A stretch of DNA of 64,000 bases from Saccharomycopsis fibuligera x Saccharomycopsis cf. fibuligera (taxonomy: Eukaryota; Ascomycota; Saccharomycetes; Ascoideales; Saccharomycopsidaceae): contig CP012817.1 of the NCBI GenBank assembly GCA_001936135.1, forward strand, positions 248,001 through 312,000. The letters run 5' to 3'. Below, in pieces: positions 1-13,200 of the stretch (position 1 is the first letter of the stretch; each line of letters opens with the position of its first letter). The position numbers and the translations under genes are program-made. The notes under the pieces were generated by a model, which saw only the letters and a program-made list of their open reading frames with translations, was not told the origin of the DNA and searched no databases.

Positions 1-1839
1 TTGAATTACTCCCATATTGCCTCTTTGTCTGCTGAAAGAAATGAGAAAGCATACTCAGAACACTCGTCGTCTGGACTCAGAAATTTACCACATTTACAGC
101 CACAGTACAACCATCAATCTCAAACTAGCGACAATCTCAACGATTCTTCGGAGTTACTCAGACGCCTAGGTGATCAACGGACAATTGACAAAAATATCTG
201 CAAAAATAACCCAACAAACTTTAGTCTCTTTGAACAAAACCTAAACAAGTTAAGTGATGATGGCAGACCTTCTTATTTGAGTATCAACAATGACTTTTCG
301 TATCCATTTGGGTCTCCTCTTGAATCAGTTAAACCTGTTTTACCCGTCGATTTAACATCCAGTACGCCAACAAGTGCATTTAACTACTCTCCCAACAATG
401 GATACATGGGCAGTCCATTGCTAATGTCTCCCGAATACCCTGTGTACAAAGCAAGCCTTTCCCCACAATTTGTTAGCAGCCCACATCCGCCTCCACAACC
501 ACAACCACAATCACAGCATCATCAACAGAGTCATATTCAATATTTTGCTGATGCTCAACGTTACAAGCCTACTCAAGAAATTCCTTGCCTCTACCAAGTA
601 CCAAGGTTTCAAAACATTTACCAAGACCCGACAGGTTTTAATGCACATAGAAACAGTCAGTCTGATGCTGGAATATTGCAACCAGCAAACACTAATGAAT
701 ATCATAGGGGATTTATGAGCAAAAGAACCTCTAGTGGTGACAGTTCCTTAGCAAGAAGAAAGTCTAATTCACAAAGCCAGTTCAACTATCGCATTATTTT
801 GAATCAAGACTCTGACTACGATTGGAATGAAATTGTATCTCGAATTGTTAATGACAATGAGCAACAAGCATCGATATTTCTACAGCAAAAATTGAAAATT
901 GCTAATCCTATTATAAAGCAAAAAATTTACGATGCAATGTCTTTTAAAGCCCTTGCATTGATGGTGAATCGATTTGGTAATTTCTTAATTCAAAGAGCTC
1001 TTGAAAACGGCAGCGAAGAACAGATTACTCAAATTACGAACAATGTTGTATGCAATGTTGTACAACTCGCTACCGATCCGTATGGATGTCATGTTATTCA
1101 AAAAGCGTTGGATTTTACCGGTTCAGCTTTCAAACGATTGATTACGGAAGAAATGCTTTCTGATATTGACAATACAATTACCCAACGATATGCTTGCCAT
1201 ATATGGCAAAAGCTTATCGAAACAAATTGGGATGACCAAGGGAGCCAAAAGCCTATTGATATAATCCCTATTTTGAATAAAGAGTTACATGGCCAATGGA
1301 AAAATCTTTCGCTGAATGCCTTCGGAAGCTTAGTGGTGCAAACAATCTTAGAAAATTGTAGCAATAATAGCATGTCAACAGAGATTGGATGCGTGGAAGA
1401 AATTATATTAAATTTAAAAGAGTTGATTTGTGGCCAGTGGGGTAACTGGGTAGTACAACATTTACTGGAATATGGGCAAGAAGCACATCAACAACAGGTG
1501 ATTGATCATATTTTGGACCATGCAACAGAGTACAGTATGGATCAATACGGTGCCAGTGTCATTGAAAAAATGTTCAAGACAGGCAATGTGTCGTTTATTA
1601 TTCAAAGCTATCTGGATCGTGTTTGCGTTAAGGCTCCAGGGAAAACCAGAGTTGCATTGGTGGATATTGCTGCTAACATTCATGGCAGCTTTTTGGTGCA
1701 ATACATTTTCAAAAAAGGGCTTCCTCAACATAGGCAACAAGTGGTGCAGCAGTTGAAAAGACATATGGTATTTTTGAGAAGTTCCAAATGGGGATGCAGA
1801 TGTGTATGGTTGATGAGTGAAACTGGCGTTGAAGGGTAA
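1..1839 (+). CDS. PUF (Pumilio) family RNA-binding protein, 5' end outside the window
   Basis: The frame is open from base 1. The first codon is TTG and the first internal ATG lies near residue 135, so the true start is probably upstream. Residues 1-270 are Ser/Gln/Pro-rich and disordered. From about residue 290 to 600 there are at least seven Pumilio-type repeats, recognisable by cores such as NRFGNFLIQRALENG, DPYGCHVIQKALD, GQWGNWVVQHLLEYG and DQYGASVIEKMFKTG. PUF proteins bind 3' UTR motifs and promote mRNA decay or repression in the cytoplasm. Which yeast PUF paralogue this matches (Mpt5-like or another) cannot be fixed by eye, so no symbol is given. Confidence 0.85.
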   Translation: MNYSHIASLSAERNEKAYSEHSSSGLRNLPHLQPQYNHQSQTSDNLNDSSELLRRLGDQRTIDKNICKNNPTNFSLFEQNLNKLSDDGRPSYLSINNDFSYPFGSPLESVKPVLPVDLTSSTPTSAFNYSPNNGYMGSPLLMSPEYPVYKASLSPQFVSSPHPPPQPQPQSQHHQQSHIQYFADAQRYKPTQEIPCLYQVPRFQNIYQDPTGFNAHRNSQSDAGILQPANTNEYHRGFMSKRTSSGDSSLARRKSNSQSQFNYRIILNQDSDYDWNEIVSRIVNDNEQQASIFLQQKLKIANPIIKQKIYDAMSFKALALMVNRFGNFLIQRALENGSEEQITQITNNVVCNVVQLATDPYGCHVIQKALDFTGSAFKRLITEEMLSDIDNTITQRYACHIWQKLIETNWDDQGSQKPIDIIPILNKELHGQWKNLSLNAFGSLVVQTILENCSNNSMSTEIGCVEEIILNLKELICGQWGNWVVQHLLEYGQEAHQQQVIDHILDHATEYSMDQYGASVIEKMFKTGNVSFIIQSYLDRVCVKAPGKTRVALVDIAANIHGSFLVQYIFKKGLPQHRQQVVQQLKRHMVFLRSSKWGCRCVWLMSETGVEG

Positions 1840-3010
<1,171 letters not shown>

Positions 3011-3175
3011 GTTTCTTTTTAGCTTTATTGATGAAAAAAAAAAAATAAAAGTTAAATTTAAGTAAAGCATGTAATATTGTAAATAAGTTGGATTGAATTG
3101 AGAATGACGTTGGGTGTCTGAAAGGGCTTTTTTTCAGGAATTTTTTATTTTAATTTTTATTTTTTGTTATTTTTT

Positions 3176-3176
<1 letters not shown>

Positions 3177-3213
<37 letters not shown>

Positions 3214-3240
3214 TGTAATTTTAATTTTTTTTTTTTTTTT
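3177..3240. repeat. Poly-T tract
   Basis: An almost uninterrupted thymine tract with a few A/G breaks, about 170 bp after the ADK1 stop. It may influence nucleosome positioning or transcript ends, and it is likely length-variable. Confidence 0.8.
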
Positions 3241-3618
3241 TCAGTTTGTCCTGATCCGAAAAGTTTTCTTTGCTGAAAAGGGAAACAAGCTTAGAAATAT
3301 TGATAATAAAATAAAAGTGTTAATGAAACGTGTTCAGTTCTGCTTTTGCTTTTTTATTTTTCAAATCATTTGCTAGTGCATTTTTGGCAATATAAAATGT
3401 AAACGTGTGCGTGCGAAAATTTTTATCATTTATATATTTATTGGATAATAAATGGGAGCAGAAAAAGCAGTAGGTATTATCGATTATTATTAATGAGTAG
3501 ATGAAATTAAATGGTAGATAGGAAACGTCAAGGAGAACACAACGAAATAAAACAAAACAAAACAAAATAAAACAAAACAAAACAAAAAGAATCCGAATAT
3601 TAGCAGCCATAGAAAACG

Positions 3619-3619
<1 letters not shown>

Positions 3620-3664
<45 letters not shown>
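3620..3664. repeat. Poly-A tract of about 45 bases
   Basis: One of the longest homopolymers in the window, downstream of IVY1 on its strand. With the T tract about 400 bp upstream it forms a simple A/T inverted pair. Confidence 0.85.
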
Positions 3665-3666
<2 letters not shown>

Positions 3667-3984
3667 AAAAGAAAATAGAAACAAGCAAACCGTGAGATGA
3701 ATTAAAAAAAAAAAAAAAAAATAAAAGACAAATTAAAACCAATGTATGGTGAATGATGGTTCAAAAAAAGAAGCCAATAGAAAGAAACTTTAGCGTAGTA
3801 GTAAAAATGACAAATTAAGGAGATCGTAAAGGTCTGCAAGTGTACAGCTAGTCCGTACATTTCATGCAAATAGAACAGAGCAACATTATTATAGAAACAA
3901 TCAAATGGCAAGCGAGTTGGAAGCACCTGATAGTGGTAAAATTAATAAGCATAACGCAAAAGCTTTTAGTGGAGCAATACCTGA

Positions 3985-5937
3985 TCAATCGTTCCAAGCG
4001 TTATTAAATATTGGCTGATTCAACAGTCCAGTATGTGAGTAATTTGTGGGTAGTGGTAACGAGAAAGAGTTATCATCTTCATCTTCACCTTCATCATCGT
4101 TGTCATCATGCTCACCATCACCGTGACTATTATTGTTCTGTACTTTTGCATTATTACTATCATCATTGTCATGGGGAGGGCGATTTGGTGAACTGGTTTC
4201 CCGTATATCATCTTCATGAACATCATGATGTATAGCACTTTGATTGTCATCATCTTTTTCCTTTTCCTTGTGATTTTTTCCCACTGTACTAACTTCGGCA
4301 TCCGGAGAATTAGCATTAGGACTCGAACTCTCAGTATTAGCCAAAGAATGAGTGGACTCATGATTATTTTTGGATATACTATAGTTGGAAGAAAAGATTT
4401 GGCTGCTGCCCGTGAGGGAAATTGGTGAAATATCTCTACGATTGCCCGACAAGAATCGGCTCTTGCCATTAACGGAAAGCAAGTCGCTTTCTATACTTAG
4501 CGCATCTTTGGTATTTATAAGTTGAGGCTTTTTGTTAACGCTTTTAGTAGTGGATATTCTGGTATAAAATGGATTATCATCAGGTCGCTGCCTCGAAGCG
4601 ATAGCTCCTGGTGATGTACTTTGGTGCTGATGGTCAAAACTCTGCGCTGCAAATCTGCCACTACTATTGCTATTAAATGCCTTTTCTTGGTCACCGGCAT
4701 CATCATCATCATCCGAACCGAAAATTGCTTCAGTTTCAGTTTCGTCGCCAAACGGGTCAGGGCAGTTGATGAGTAAAGTATCCATGCCGCCACCAGACCA
4801 GCCTTTTCTGGCAATGTTTTCGTAAATCTCAAATTCTGCCTTTGCAATAGTTGAGCAGTTCTTGATAATTTTATCATTAGTGTCCTGGATGAGTCTTGAT
4901 AGGGAGCCGTAATAATTGTACTTCAAGGCGTCAATTGAGTCTATTTGGTCATTTATCTTTTTCAAAGTTTCTTTGTAGGTTATCAAGTTTCGTTTTTTGG
5001 ATTTCGCGATTCTGTAGTTGACGCTTTCCAAGTTTTTGAGATACTTGATTCTTGATTTCAATTCCTTATTGAAGATCACATCATTTTTATGTGTTCTGCT
5101 TTTGAAATTGAGCATGATGGAGCCGAGAGACTTTTGAAAATTTTTCTCCACTGAGGACGCCAACACTTGTTGGTGATTGGAGATCAAGAAGTGCAAGCCA
5201 GAACAGGACATCAAGTCATTAGTTTGAGTATCCGAACCTTTTAATCTTGCCAAACTCTCCAAGGCGGAACCAAATTCAGAAGCGGCTTTAGAAACAGTGG
5301 TCAAGGCACCCGAATATTTTTCCGAAGCAACGGCCAACTTGGCTAGTACGTCCTCGTACTCTAGCTTGTCTTTGCTCGATATTATCATGGGCAAGTCGAG
5401 GATGGACGGCGATAACGAGATATCAGTGCCAATGGTGGATGTCGATAGTCTGCGGCCGTTCGGAGGGTTGTTGTTGCTGCTGCTGCTCTTGTTGTTCTTC
5501 TTGTTGTTGCTGTTGCTATTGCTAGCTACGCTGGATACAGAGTGCAGTTGTCTTGCGTGTGAAGGCCTGCTGGAGGCGTTGTTTTGAGCGGCACTGGAGG
5601 TGGTCGTGTCAGGCTGTTGCGACGAAGACTGTTTGTTGGAGGAGCTGGAGCCAGACACAAAGCGATAGAACTCCGACAAATGGGGCGCTCTGAAGGAGAT
5701 GGAGGACTTGCGGGACTCGTTGCGGGAGTCCTTAAGCAGAGAATGGGGCGAGGACGACATATGGATACTGTGGGCGGTGCAGTGGAGCGAGGGGGCAGAG
5801 AATGGAATGGTTCGGTCTTGTGTTGATATTGCCATATTCATGTACGGAGGACTTGCACTTGGACGTGGATGTGGATTTGGCGATGGGGCTGCTGTTGTCT
5901 TTTGGTACTTTGTTGTTTTGTTGTGTATGGCAGGCAT
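3985..5937 (-). CDS. IVY1: Ivy1-like phospholipid-binding I-BAR protein
   Basis: The S. cerevisiae homologue Ivy1 binds Ypt7, Vps33 and phosphoinositides at the vacuole and modulates TORC1/Fab1. The start chosen is the ATG at 5935-5937 (MPAIHNKTTK), giving 650 residues. The frame continues to another ATG at 6153, but those 72 residues would leave 5 bp to the divergent gene and look non-coding; ATGs at 5841 and 5835 are alternatives. After a Ser/Asn-rich N-terminus, a helical region at about residues 189-380 carries the conserved block EFGSALESLARLKG and a long Lys/Leu-rich coiled segment, which matches the fungal Ivy1 fold. It ends near GWSGGG. The C-terminal half is acidic and disordered, with Asp runs. 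The assignment rests on recall of the family. Confidence 0.75.
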   Translation of the reverse strand: MPAIHNKTTKYQKTTAAPSPNPHPRPSASPPYMNMAISTQDRTIPFSAPSLHCTAHSIHMSSSPHSLLKDSRNESRKSSISFRAPHLSEFYRFVSGSSSSNKQSSSQQPDTTTSSAAQNNASSRPSHARQLHSVSSVASNSNSNNKKNNKSSSSNNNPPNGRRLSTSTIGTDISLSPSILDLPMIISSKDKLEYEDVLAKLAVASEKYSGALTTVSKAASEFGSALESLARLKGSDTQTNDLMSCSGLHFLISNHQQVLASSVEKNFQKSLGSIMLNFKSRTHKNDVIFNKELKSRIKYLKNLESVNYRIAKSKKRNLITYKETLKKINDQIDSIDALKYNYYGSLSRLIQDTNDKIIKNCSTIAKAEFEIYENIARKGWSGGGMDTLLINCPDPFGDETETEAIFGSDDDDDAGDQEKAFNSNSSGRFAAQSFDHQHQSTSPGAIASRQRPDDNPFYTRISTTKSVNKKPQLINTKDALSIESDLLSVNGKSRFLSGNRRDISPISLTGSSQIFSSNYSISKNNHESTHSLANTESSSPNANSPDAEVSTVGKNHKEKEKDDDNQSAIHHDVHEDDIRETSSPNRPPHDNDDSNNAKVQNNNSHGDGEHDDNDDEGEDEDDNSFSLPLPTNYSHTGLLNQPIFNNAWND

Positions 5938-6158
5938 GTGATGAGAGCGCTTGAAAACATTATATTGCAGTAATCTGCAGCAGCCGCTGCTTGCAGGATC
6001 ACGTGAACACAGCCGCCGCTGCTGAGAAAAGCTCTCCTCCAGATCAGCGCTTAACTCTAAGGAATCTACAGATACCGTAGACATATTATAGACATTGTAG
6101 ATGCCTCTTCGACACCGAATAGTATCCTTCCACTTCCAGAGACGCAAGCGCATACACT
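5938..6158. promoter_or_regulatory. Short bidirectional promoter between IVY1 and BCK1
   Basis: These 221 bp separate the preferred IVY1 start from the BCK1 start, and both genes must be initiated from here. The region is relatively GC-rich (for example GCAGCAGCCGCTGC near 5979). It has no strong TATA box, which fits low, constitutive expression. Confidence 0.45.
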
Positions 6159-6520
6159 ATGCCAATGCAGTCGGGAAACAGCAGCAACAACAGCAGCGAT
6201 GACAATATGCCCAACTTCTTGTTGGACACCGTCCCTGTCCTCGACACACCCACCACCGTTGCTTCCTCCAAGGCTGGCTCCTCTGGCTCTGTCTCTGCTG
6301 GTGCTGGTGCTGGTGTCAGCACTGCCGCTAGCGCCAATGCTCCCTCAGTGAGATCGCGAAACGGACTTTATTCTGCTGGCTCCCCATACCCTGACTTCAA
6401 GCACATCAACAAGCGCCAGAACTACAGGAACAACACGCCGGCTCAGTCTACCGCAAATTCCACCACCAGCTCCGCTCCAGCGTACTCAGCCGTCCATCAC
6501 CAGCGGTACGCCAACACTGC

Positions 6521-6555
<35 letters not shown>

Positions 6556-9500
6556 CAACAACGCCAACGCCAACGGCAACATCAGCAACACAGCCACAAC
6601 CGCCGCCTGCAAAGTATTCAACTCCCACAAAGAGCAAAACAGAATACGATGCCACTCCAAAGAAAGACCGCTCTTTCTCAAACAACTCTGCGGCGCTCTA
6701 TCATCACCACCTGGCGTCGCAGCCCAGATCTCATATTCCGAACTCACCCTTCGACTCAAACAGTCCTTACTCTGGCCACTCTGCTACGAGTCTGGCCTCA
6801 AATACCATGCAGCATCAGCACCAAACCCAGCATGACAAGCAGCTACCTTATCGAAACCTAGTACCAAAACGCTCCCAAAATGCTTTTAGCGCTGCCCCAA
6901 CAGCAGCTGCTGACAGCTCAAAGTTATACCAAAATATCCCGCTTGGTGATCCGATGAATGGCAAAAAACCAGACTTCAATAGCTCCAGATATAACAACAA
7001 CAGTAGCGATGAACTGGACCAGGCATCTTCAATCCAAGAAAGTATTCCTCTTGTGCATCATCATAATCATCATAGAAGTAGGAACGGAATAGTGTTTTCA
7101 AGAACCCCATCGAAGGATAGCTTGGTCAACGTGACAAGACTGCTGAAAAAAACTCGTGATAATAGCAGCCCATCGAGCTTTAGCGATACCCATAAATCCC
7201 TTAAGGAACAGCACCGGATCTCAACTCTTGGGCTTGGCCTCAAGATTCCCAAGTCGCCAGAGAGGAAGAACGACGAATTGAATGGCGCGATTAGTGATAG
7301 AGATCCTCTAAGAACCCCTGATTCTCACATTTACGAAAACTCTCCAATAAAAAACCCTGAGGACTTTCCCTTGGTTAATTTTCTGTCTAGAAGATCAAAT
7401 AAATCCTCTCATCGGGATTCCCCTATATCTGTATCTGCATTGAGGGAGTCTAGAAATTTGCGCGAGGACCAAGTTCCAAAATCGCCAATCAGCGTCCATT
7501 CGAATAACAGTCTGGATGAAATTTACAATGATATAGTGTCGCAGCAAGACGCAGATGACGAAAACGAAGACGATAATAACGGCGAGGACATAGGTAATGA
7601 AGACGATGAAGACGATAATGATGACCAAATTAATATGGGATCAACTAGAAAATTCAGTTTCAATGAAAAAATCATGTCCATGGCAGAAATAGATATCTCC
7701 AGGTTTTCAGATGATGACGATGACGATGATGACGATGGTGATGGTGATGGCAGGAGTGAAAATCACAGCAAGCATATTCTTCGTCTCAAACATGATAATC
7801 CTAGTTTATCGGGCTTCAAAGTGCCTACCGACTCTGCTACAACTAATACTACCAACAATCTCATTGATGAGTTCACCAGCAGTAATTTCAACTCGCCAAT
7901 TAGAATCCAAAACAGATCAGGTTTGGAAAGAGCCGCTAGTATTACTCACACTCACAGTACAAAAGCAAGTCCAGCATCATCAATTGCAGGCCACAGTGAT
8001 GATAATAACAATAACAGCAAAGCTATCGTGAGTAACCAACACAATGACGACCAAAGAAAGAGCGACTCGAGCTACAATTCATTAAAACCTTCCAATGAAG
8101 CAGACGCGGAACTAGAAAATAAGATCAAGTCACTTTTGCTAATTAGAAAACAGTCCCAAAATTCACTAAGAAACGAAGTGGCGGGGAATGCTACTCCAAC
8201 TGCTAATTTGCCTGATTACAAGCAGCTTAACCCTTTGCCGGAGGAAGAGACCAAGCAAGAAAGACAAGATGATAATCACTTTGATTACAGCAATGTCAAT
8301 TCCAGCATCCAGGACTCAGAAGGGGAACAAGAACAATTCAAACGAGAAGAGAATAGCCAGCGAGGATCCCTGCGAGTTAGCCGAGGTGAAGATGAAGGAA
8401 ATACATCAGATAGTTCAAGACAGAGGAGCAAATCTTTCAACAATAAAACCGATCTATATTTGGATAGATTTCCTAATTTCTCGCTAGCTTCGGAGCTTGT
8501 TAGCCCTCCAAGATCACCAACAAAATTTGTCAGTTCTGCATCCAGCACCCCATTGTATTTGCAAACTAAAAATAATGAGAAATTGGGCACGACAATCTTG
8601 CCAACAATGTTAAATAATGCCAAGGAAAAAGTTGGAGATTTTGTTGAATACAAGCTCACTCAACCGCTACGCCCACACGATCAAAATAAAACATCTAACA
8701 ATAATACCAGTGCTAGTGCTAGTACCGTAGACAACCTGGTATCTCCGAAAAAACTACAATTCCACACATTTAAGGACCTGTACTCAGTAATCAACTGGAA
8801 TGTTAGTGATGCAAACGAATGGACTATCGAGCGAGTCATCATGTGGTTGAAGTTTTACCATTTCAATCAATCTTGGATTGATTTATTTAGTAAATATCAA
8901 GTGTGCCATGCTAAATTTCTTGAATTGACTAATGACGATCAGTTTTCTAAGTTTAATACTTACTTGAAGTTGAATAATGAGTATTTGGATTTTGGCGCTG
9001 CTGATACTACGCCTCATAATAACAACAATAATCATACGCCAGATAATGAAGCAGAAGGAAAATTAAGCAAGGATGTTACTGCTGGTACTGCTACCATTAA
9101 TACTACTACAGAAACAAAAATCGAAAATGCGTTAAAGGACAACAACATTGATCCACTGCTTTCCAGTTCTTTTAAATTCATTTACTTATTAAAAAAAACC
9201 ATTAATGATAAGAGCCAAGAACGGCCACCGTCATATCTACCACCACCACCACAACCCTATCATTATCAACAACAACAACAACAACAACAACAGGAACAAC
9301 AACAGGAACAACAGGAACAACAGGAACAACAGGAACAACAGGAACAACAGGAACAACAGGAACAACAGGAACAACAGGAACAACAGGAACAACAGGAACA
9401 GCAACAGGAACAGCAACAGCAACAACGGTGTTCATTCTTCAAGTCTCAGCAAGCAACAGCGCTGAACAAAAACATAGGTCCGACCTCAAATTCAAATGAG

Positions 9501-10201
9501 CTGAAACTATTCGCCTTTGCCGATGATTTGAAACTTCTCTCCAAGAGCAAGAAAACTTTTGAAGAGTTTAACAACAAGCATGGTCGCAGTAACAGCGACG
9601 ATATTAGAAACATGCTAAGGCGGCAAACTGATCCTGAAAAAAATAGCATCAGCAATATTCTCGGCATGAGTATGACAGATAGAAGCCATACTTTTGGTTC
9701 TGGTGATTCTTCTAATTTTGTTTCTGAAGACACGACTAGTATTACTGGTGGTAGCACGTCAGCTGGATCAGTGACAACAGGCACGATTAGTGCAGTTGGG
9801 ACTAATGCGAGTAGCGAGACATTGAATGCTGTCAATAATGGCCACAACAATAGTAATAACAATAATATCAGTACGAATGCTAATGCCAGTGGAAACGCCA
9901 ATTCCAATGCCAATCCAAGTTCTAGTAAGCATAGTCACAACAATACTCATGGCAGCAGCAAAAGGCTAAGCTATATCAAACGGCCATTTTCGGTCATTGA
10001 GACATCAAAGTCAAAAAATTCTTCACAGAATAATAATAATAATGGTAATAATAACAATAACAGCTCGAAGGAATCACCTTTATCTCCGTATAGTGCGATA
10101 TTTAAAAGATATAGCAAACAGCCAGATAGTGCTGGAAGTAATGGTCAAAGCCTGTTCAATTCACCGACTAGTACTACGTTTGCTAATGCTGCTGCTGGCG
10201 G

Positions 10202-10241
<40 letters not shown>

Positions 10242-13200
10242 AGTAATTATGGTGCAAACAATGATAATGATAAAGGAACCAACAACAATAACAGTAGCAG
10301 CAGCAGCAGCAGCAACAACAACAACAACAACAACAACAATAACAATAACAACAATAACATTAATAATAATAGTATTAATAGCAATGTTACAAATAAAAGG
10401 GGAAGCACATACAGTATCAGCAGCAGCAACACCAACATCAATACTTTGCTGGCCTTTAATGATCACAGCAAACCAGAACACGCTGAAAAGAAAAGCAGCG
10501 GATTCTTGAAGAAAAAGTTACGAAAGAAGGAAAAAATTAAAACAGAATTTAAGCAACTTTCTGGCAGAAAAAACAGTGATGGGACCTCACCCGTGAGTCC
10601 GATATCTAGCACTTCGTTCGATATCAATAGACGACTAAGTAAGGAAATTGTGGGTCATATTCAACTAACTGATAAGCAGATTCCCAAGCCTCTACCCAGC
10701 AAGTCTAAAAATTATATATTAGCTACGAAAAACAATGAATCATTTGTTGCAATTGGAGAGGAAAAATTGCAAACAGTGACTAGCTTCAAAGAATCATTAG
10801 CCAGCGCTTTGAATCTACCAATTAATGACCTCGCAAGGTTATCGTTTCATATGACCGACTATGAATCGGAATGGGGTGAGGCGCTAAACGATTCCACGCT
10901 CGAGAGTTTAATTGCATTCTCATTTATCAATTACGAAGTAAAGTTTTTTGTTCATTATGAATATCCAATACCCGTGGACTTGACTCATTCAAGCACGCGA
11001 AGCACGCGAAGCACAAAGCTGTCAGATACTGCTGCTTCGTTTGAAATTGCCGCAGATAACAGGGTGGCGTACCCTGCTACTCCGAGCTCGTTGATCAATG
11101 ATGGATCAAATAAGGGAACCGCTGCTCGCAAAGATAATGGAGAGGAGATTGATTATATCAATTTTAAAGATGGCGGTGGCAGTGGAAGTGGCGCGTTGTC
11201 TCCACCTTCAACAGCACCAGCAATGATAATGCAGATGATGCCCTCACCACCTTCGATTTCTACAGTGTCGTTATCAAGTCATGGGTCCACCAGTACAATT
11301 GATAGCGCAATGATAACTGCTGCCACGGCAAATAGTAGTAATAACAGCAAATCATCGTTTTCGGTAATTAGGCCAGAGACCAATAAGAGGGAGATCAATT
11401 TTGACAAGAAGAGAGAATCACCATTCGTCAGCAAGACAGCTACTAGAACCGATTTAATTCCTCAGCGACCGGCTCCAGCTCCTCCAACTCCAGCTTTACA
11501 AAATAAAAATGGAGGAGGCTTAGGACTACAACGATCAGCATCAGTTTCAAGGAGAATTTCCAAATCTCCTTTGCTCAACAGGGAGGCAACTTTTAAAAAT
11601 TTGGTATCAACGTCAACGCCTACTATTCCGGAAAATGATAATTCTGAGAGTGTTAGCAACAGCAACAGTAATAGTGGCAGCAGTAGTTCCGATTCTGATC
11701 AAACTTTAAGATTGAGTGGTAATTTTACTCAAAGTGAGCCATTGAAGAGAACAGGTACCTTGCTTAGACGCTCCTCTATGCGTTATTCAATAAACAGAAA
11801 TAGTGCTGTCAATGGTATTAACGGAGCTGGTAGTGTAGACCTATCCAGAAATTCCAATGCTCGACAAATAAGTGCAAAAAACTCTGTGTCACTGGCATCT
11901 AATGCTTTGAATGCCGCAGCAGCAGCAGCTAAGAAATTTGAAGAAAATAAAATATCTTTTGAAGGGGTTCCTTCATTGGAAGAAGAATCGGAAGAATCGG
12001 ATGATTCGGATGATGACTTTTGGGCGATGGCTCCAAAATCAAAAGTTGAGCCAGCGGGAGAAGTTGGAAGTGGAAATAAAGCAGAAGGAGAGGCAGAAAG
12101 TGGTGAACCTACTGGTAAGGAAAATACCAAGTTAGAGCCTTTAATTGAGAATAAGAATGCTGAGAGTTCCGCAGGCGCTACTGATGATGATAGGGGTGAT
12201 AAAACTCCATTTCAAAAACCATCGCAAAAACCTAGAGTTAAAAGTTCTACAACGAGTAATAATTTTACAATCAGCAACAACAAGAAAAATGATGAGAAGA
12301 CTAAATGGCAAGTCAGACCATCTACCGACATCTTATACGACAATCTTGAACATTTTTTCCCTAACACTGATCTTGATAAACCAATTATTTATGAGGTAGA
12401 CACACCGCCAGTGTCACCGTTGGACTACAAAGAAAAACCGCCGATCTCTCCGATTCATGAAACGGTAGAATCCTCTAAATCAACTACTACTAATACTCCT
12501 ACTAGTACTACTAGAAAAGATACTAAATCAGCCCCAAATATTCCATCATCGGATGTTGATGATGTGCTAATGTTTCCCGAATCCAACGAAACCAAAAAAA
12601 TTGCTCGCAATAGTCGACGTAAAACTATTCGTGGTATTGCTAGAGAGTACAGTATTGCTCGCAGAAGGTTATCACAAACCGCAGAAGCTAAAAACAACAG
12701 TGCGTTATTACGCAGACTGAGTACTAAATTATGGGGTCGAAAAGTGGTTGAATTGACCTCAAAGGACATGAAGTATGACTATATTAGCAAATTAAAGAAC
12801 AACAAAGGTGAAATCAAACAATTTGCGTGGATTAAAGGAGAGTTGATTGGCAAAGGGACGTATGGGAAAGTGTTTTTAGCCCTTAATGTAACCACCGGGG
12901 AAATGATGGCTGTGAAACAAGTTGATATGCCAAGAACTGGGTATGCTAATAAAGAAATGAAAGATATCATCGATGCGCTTCATTTGGAAGTGCAAACAAT
13001 GAAAGATTTGGACCATGTTAATATTGTGCAGTATCTCGGTTTTGAAAAAGTAGGGAACACATATTCTTTATTTTTGGACTATGTGGCTGGTGGCTCTGTA
13101 GGGCTGTGTTTGAGAATGTATGGACGATTCGACGAGTCAATGATTAGATTTTTGACAAGACAAGTCACCGATGGACTATCATATTTACATTCTAGAGGTA

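Larger units (their letters stand above)
3011..3984. other. Convergent intergenic region with long homopolymer tracts
   Basis: This region lies between the 3' ends of ADK1 and the minus-strand IVY1. It holds a T-rich tract at about 3177-3240, a run of roughly 45 A at about 3620-3664, a further A run near 3704-3720, and a repeated AACAAAACAAA motif near 3545-3590. Open frames here are low-complexity Phe runs produced by these tracts. No RNA gene was recognised. Confidence 0.6.

Noticed and set aside
3320-3742. 140-codon Phe-rich frame
   Set aside because: Produced by A/T homopolymers and ACAAA repeats in a convergent 3' region.
5938-6153. First 72 codons of the IVY1 frame
   Set aside because: Cys/Arg-rich and unlike the family, and would leave only 5 bp to BCK1. 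A downstream ATG is preferred.
9268-9430. CRISPR-like regular repeat
   Set aside because: A direct 9-bp coding minisatellite with no spacers, inside a eukaryotic gene.
9202-9465. Val-, Leu- and Asn-repeat frames on both strands
   Set aside because: They are shadows of the BCK1 CAGGAACAA repeat.
11462-12130. Minus-strand frames inside BCK1
   Set aside because: Antisense shadows of the conserved plus-strand frame.
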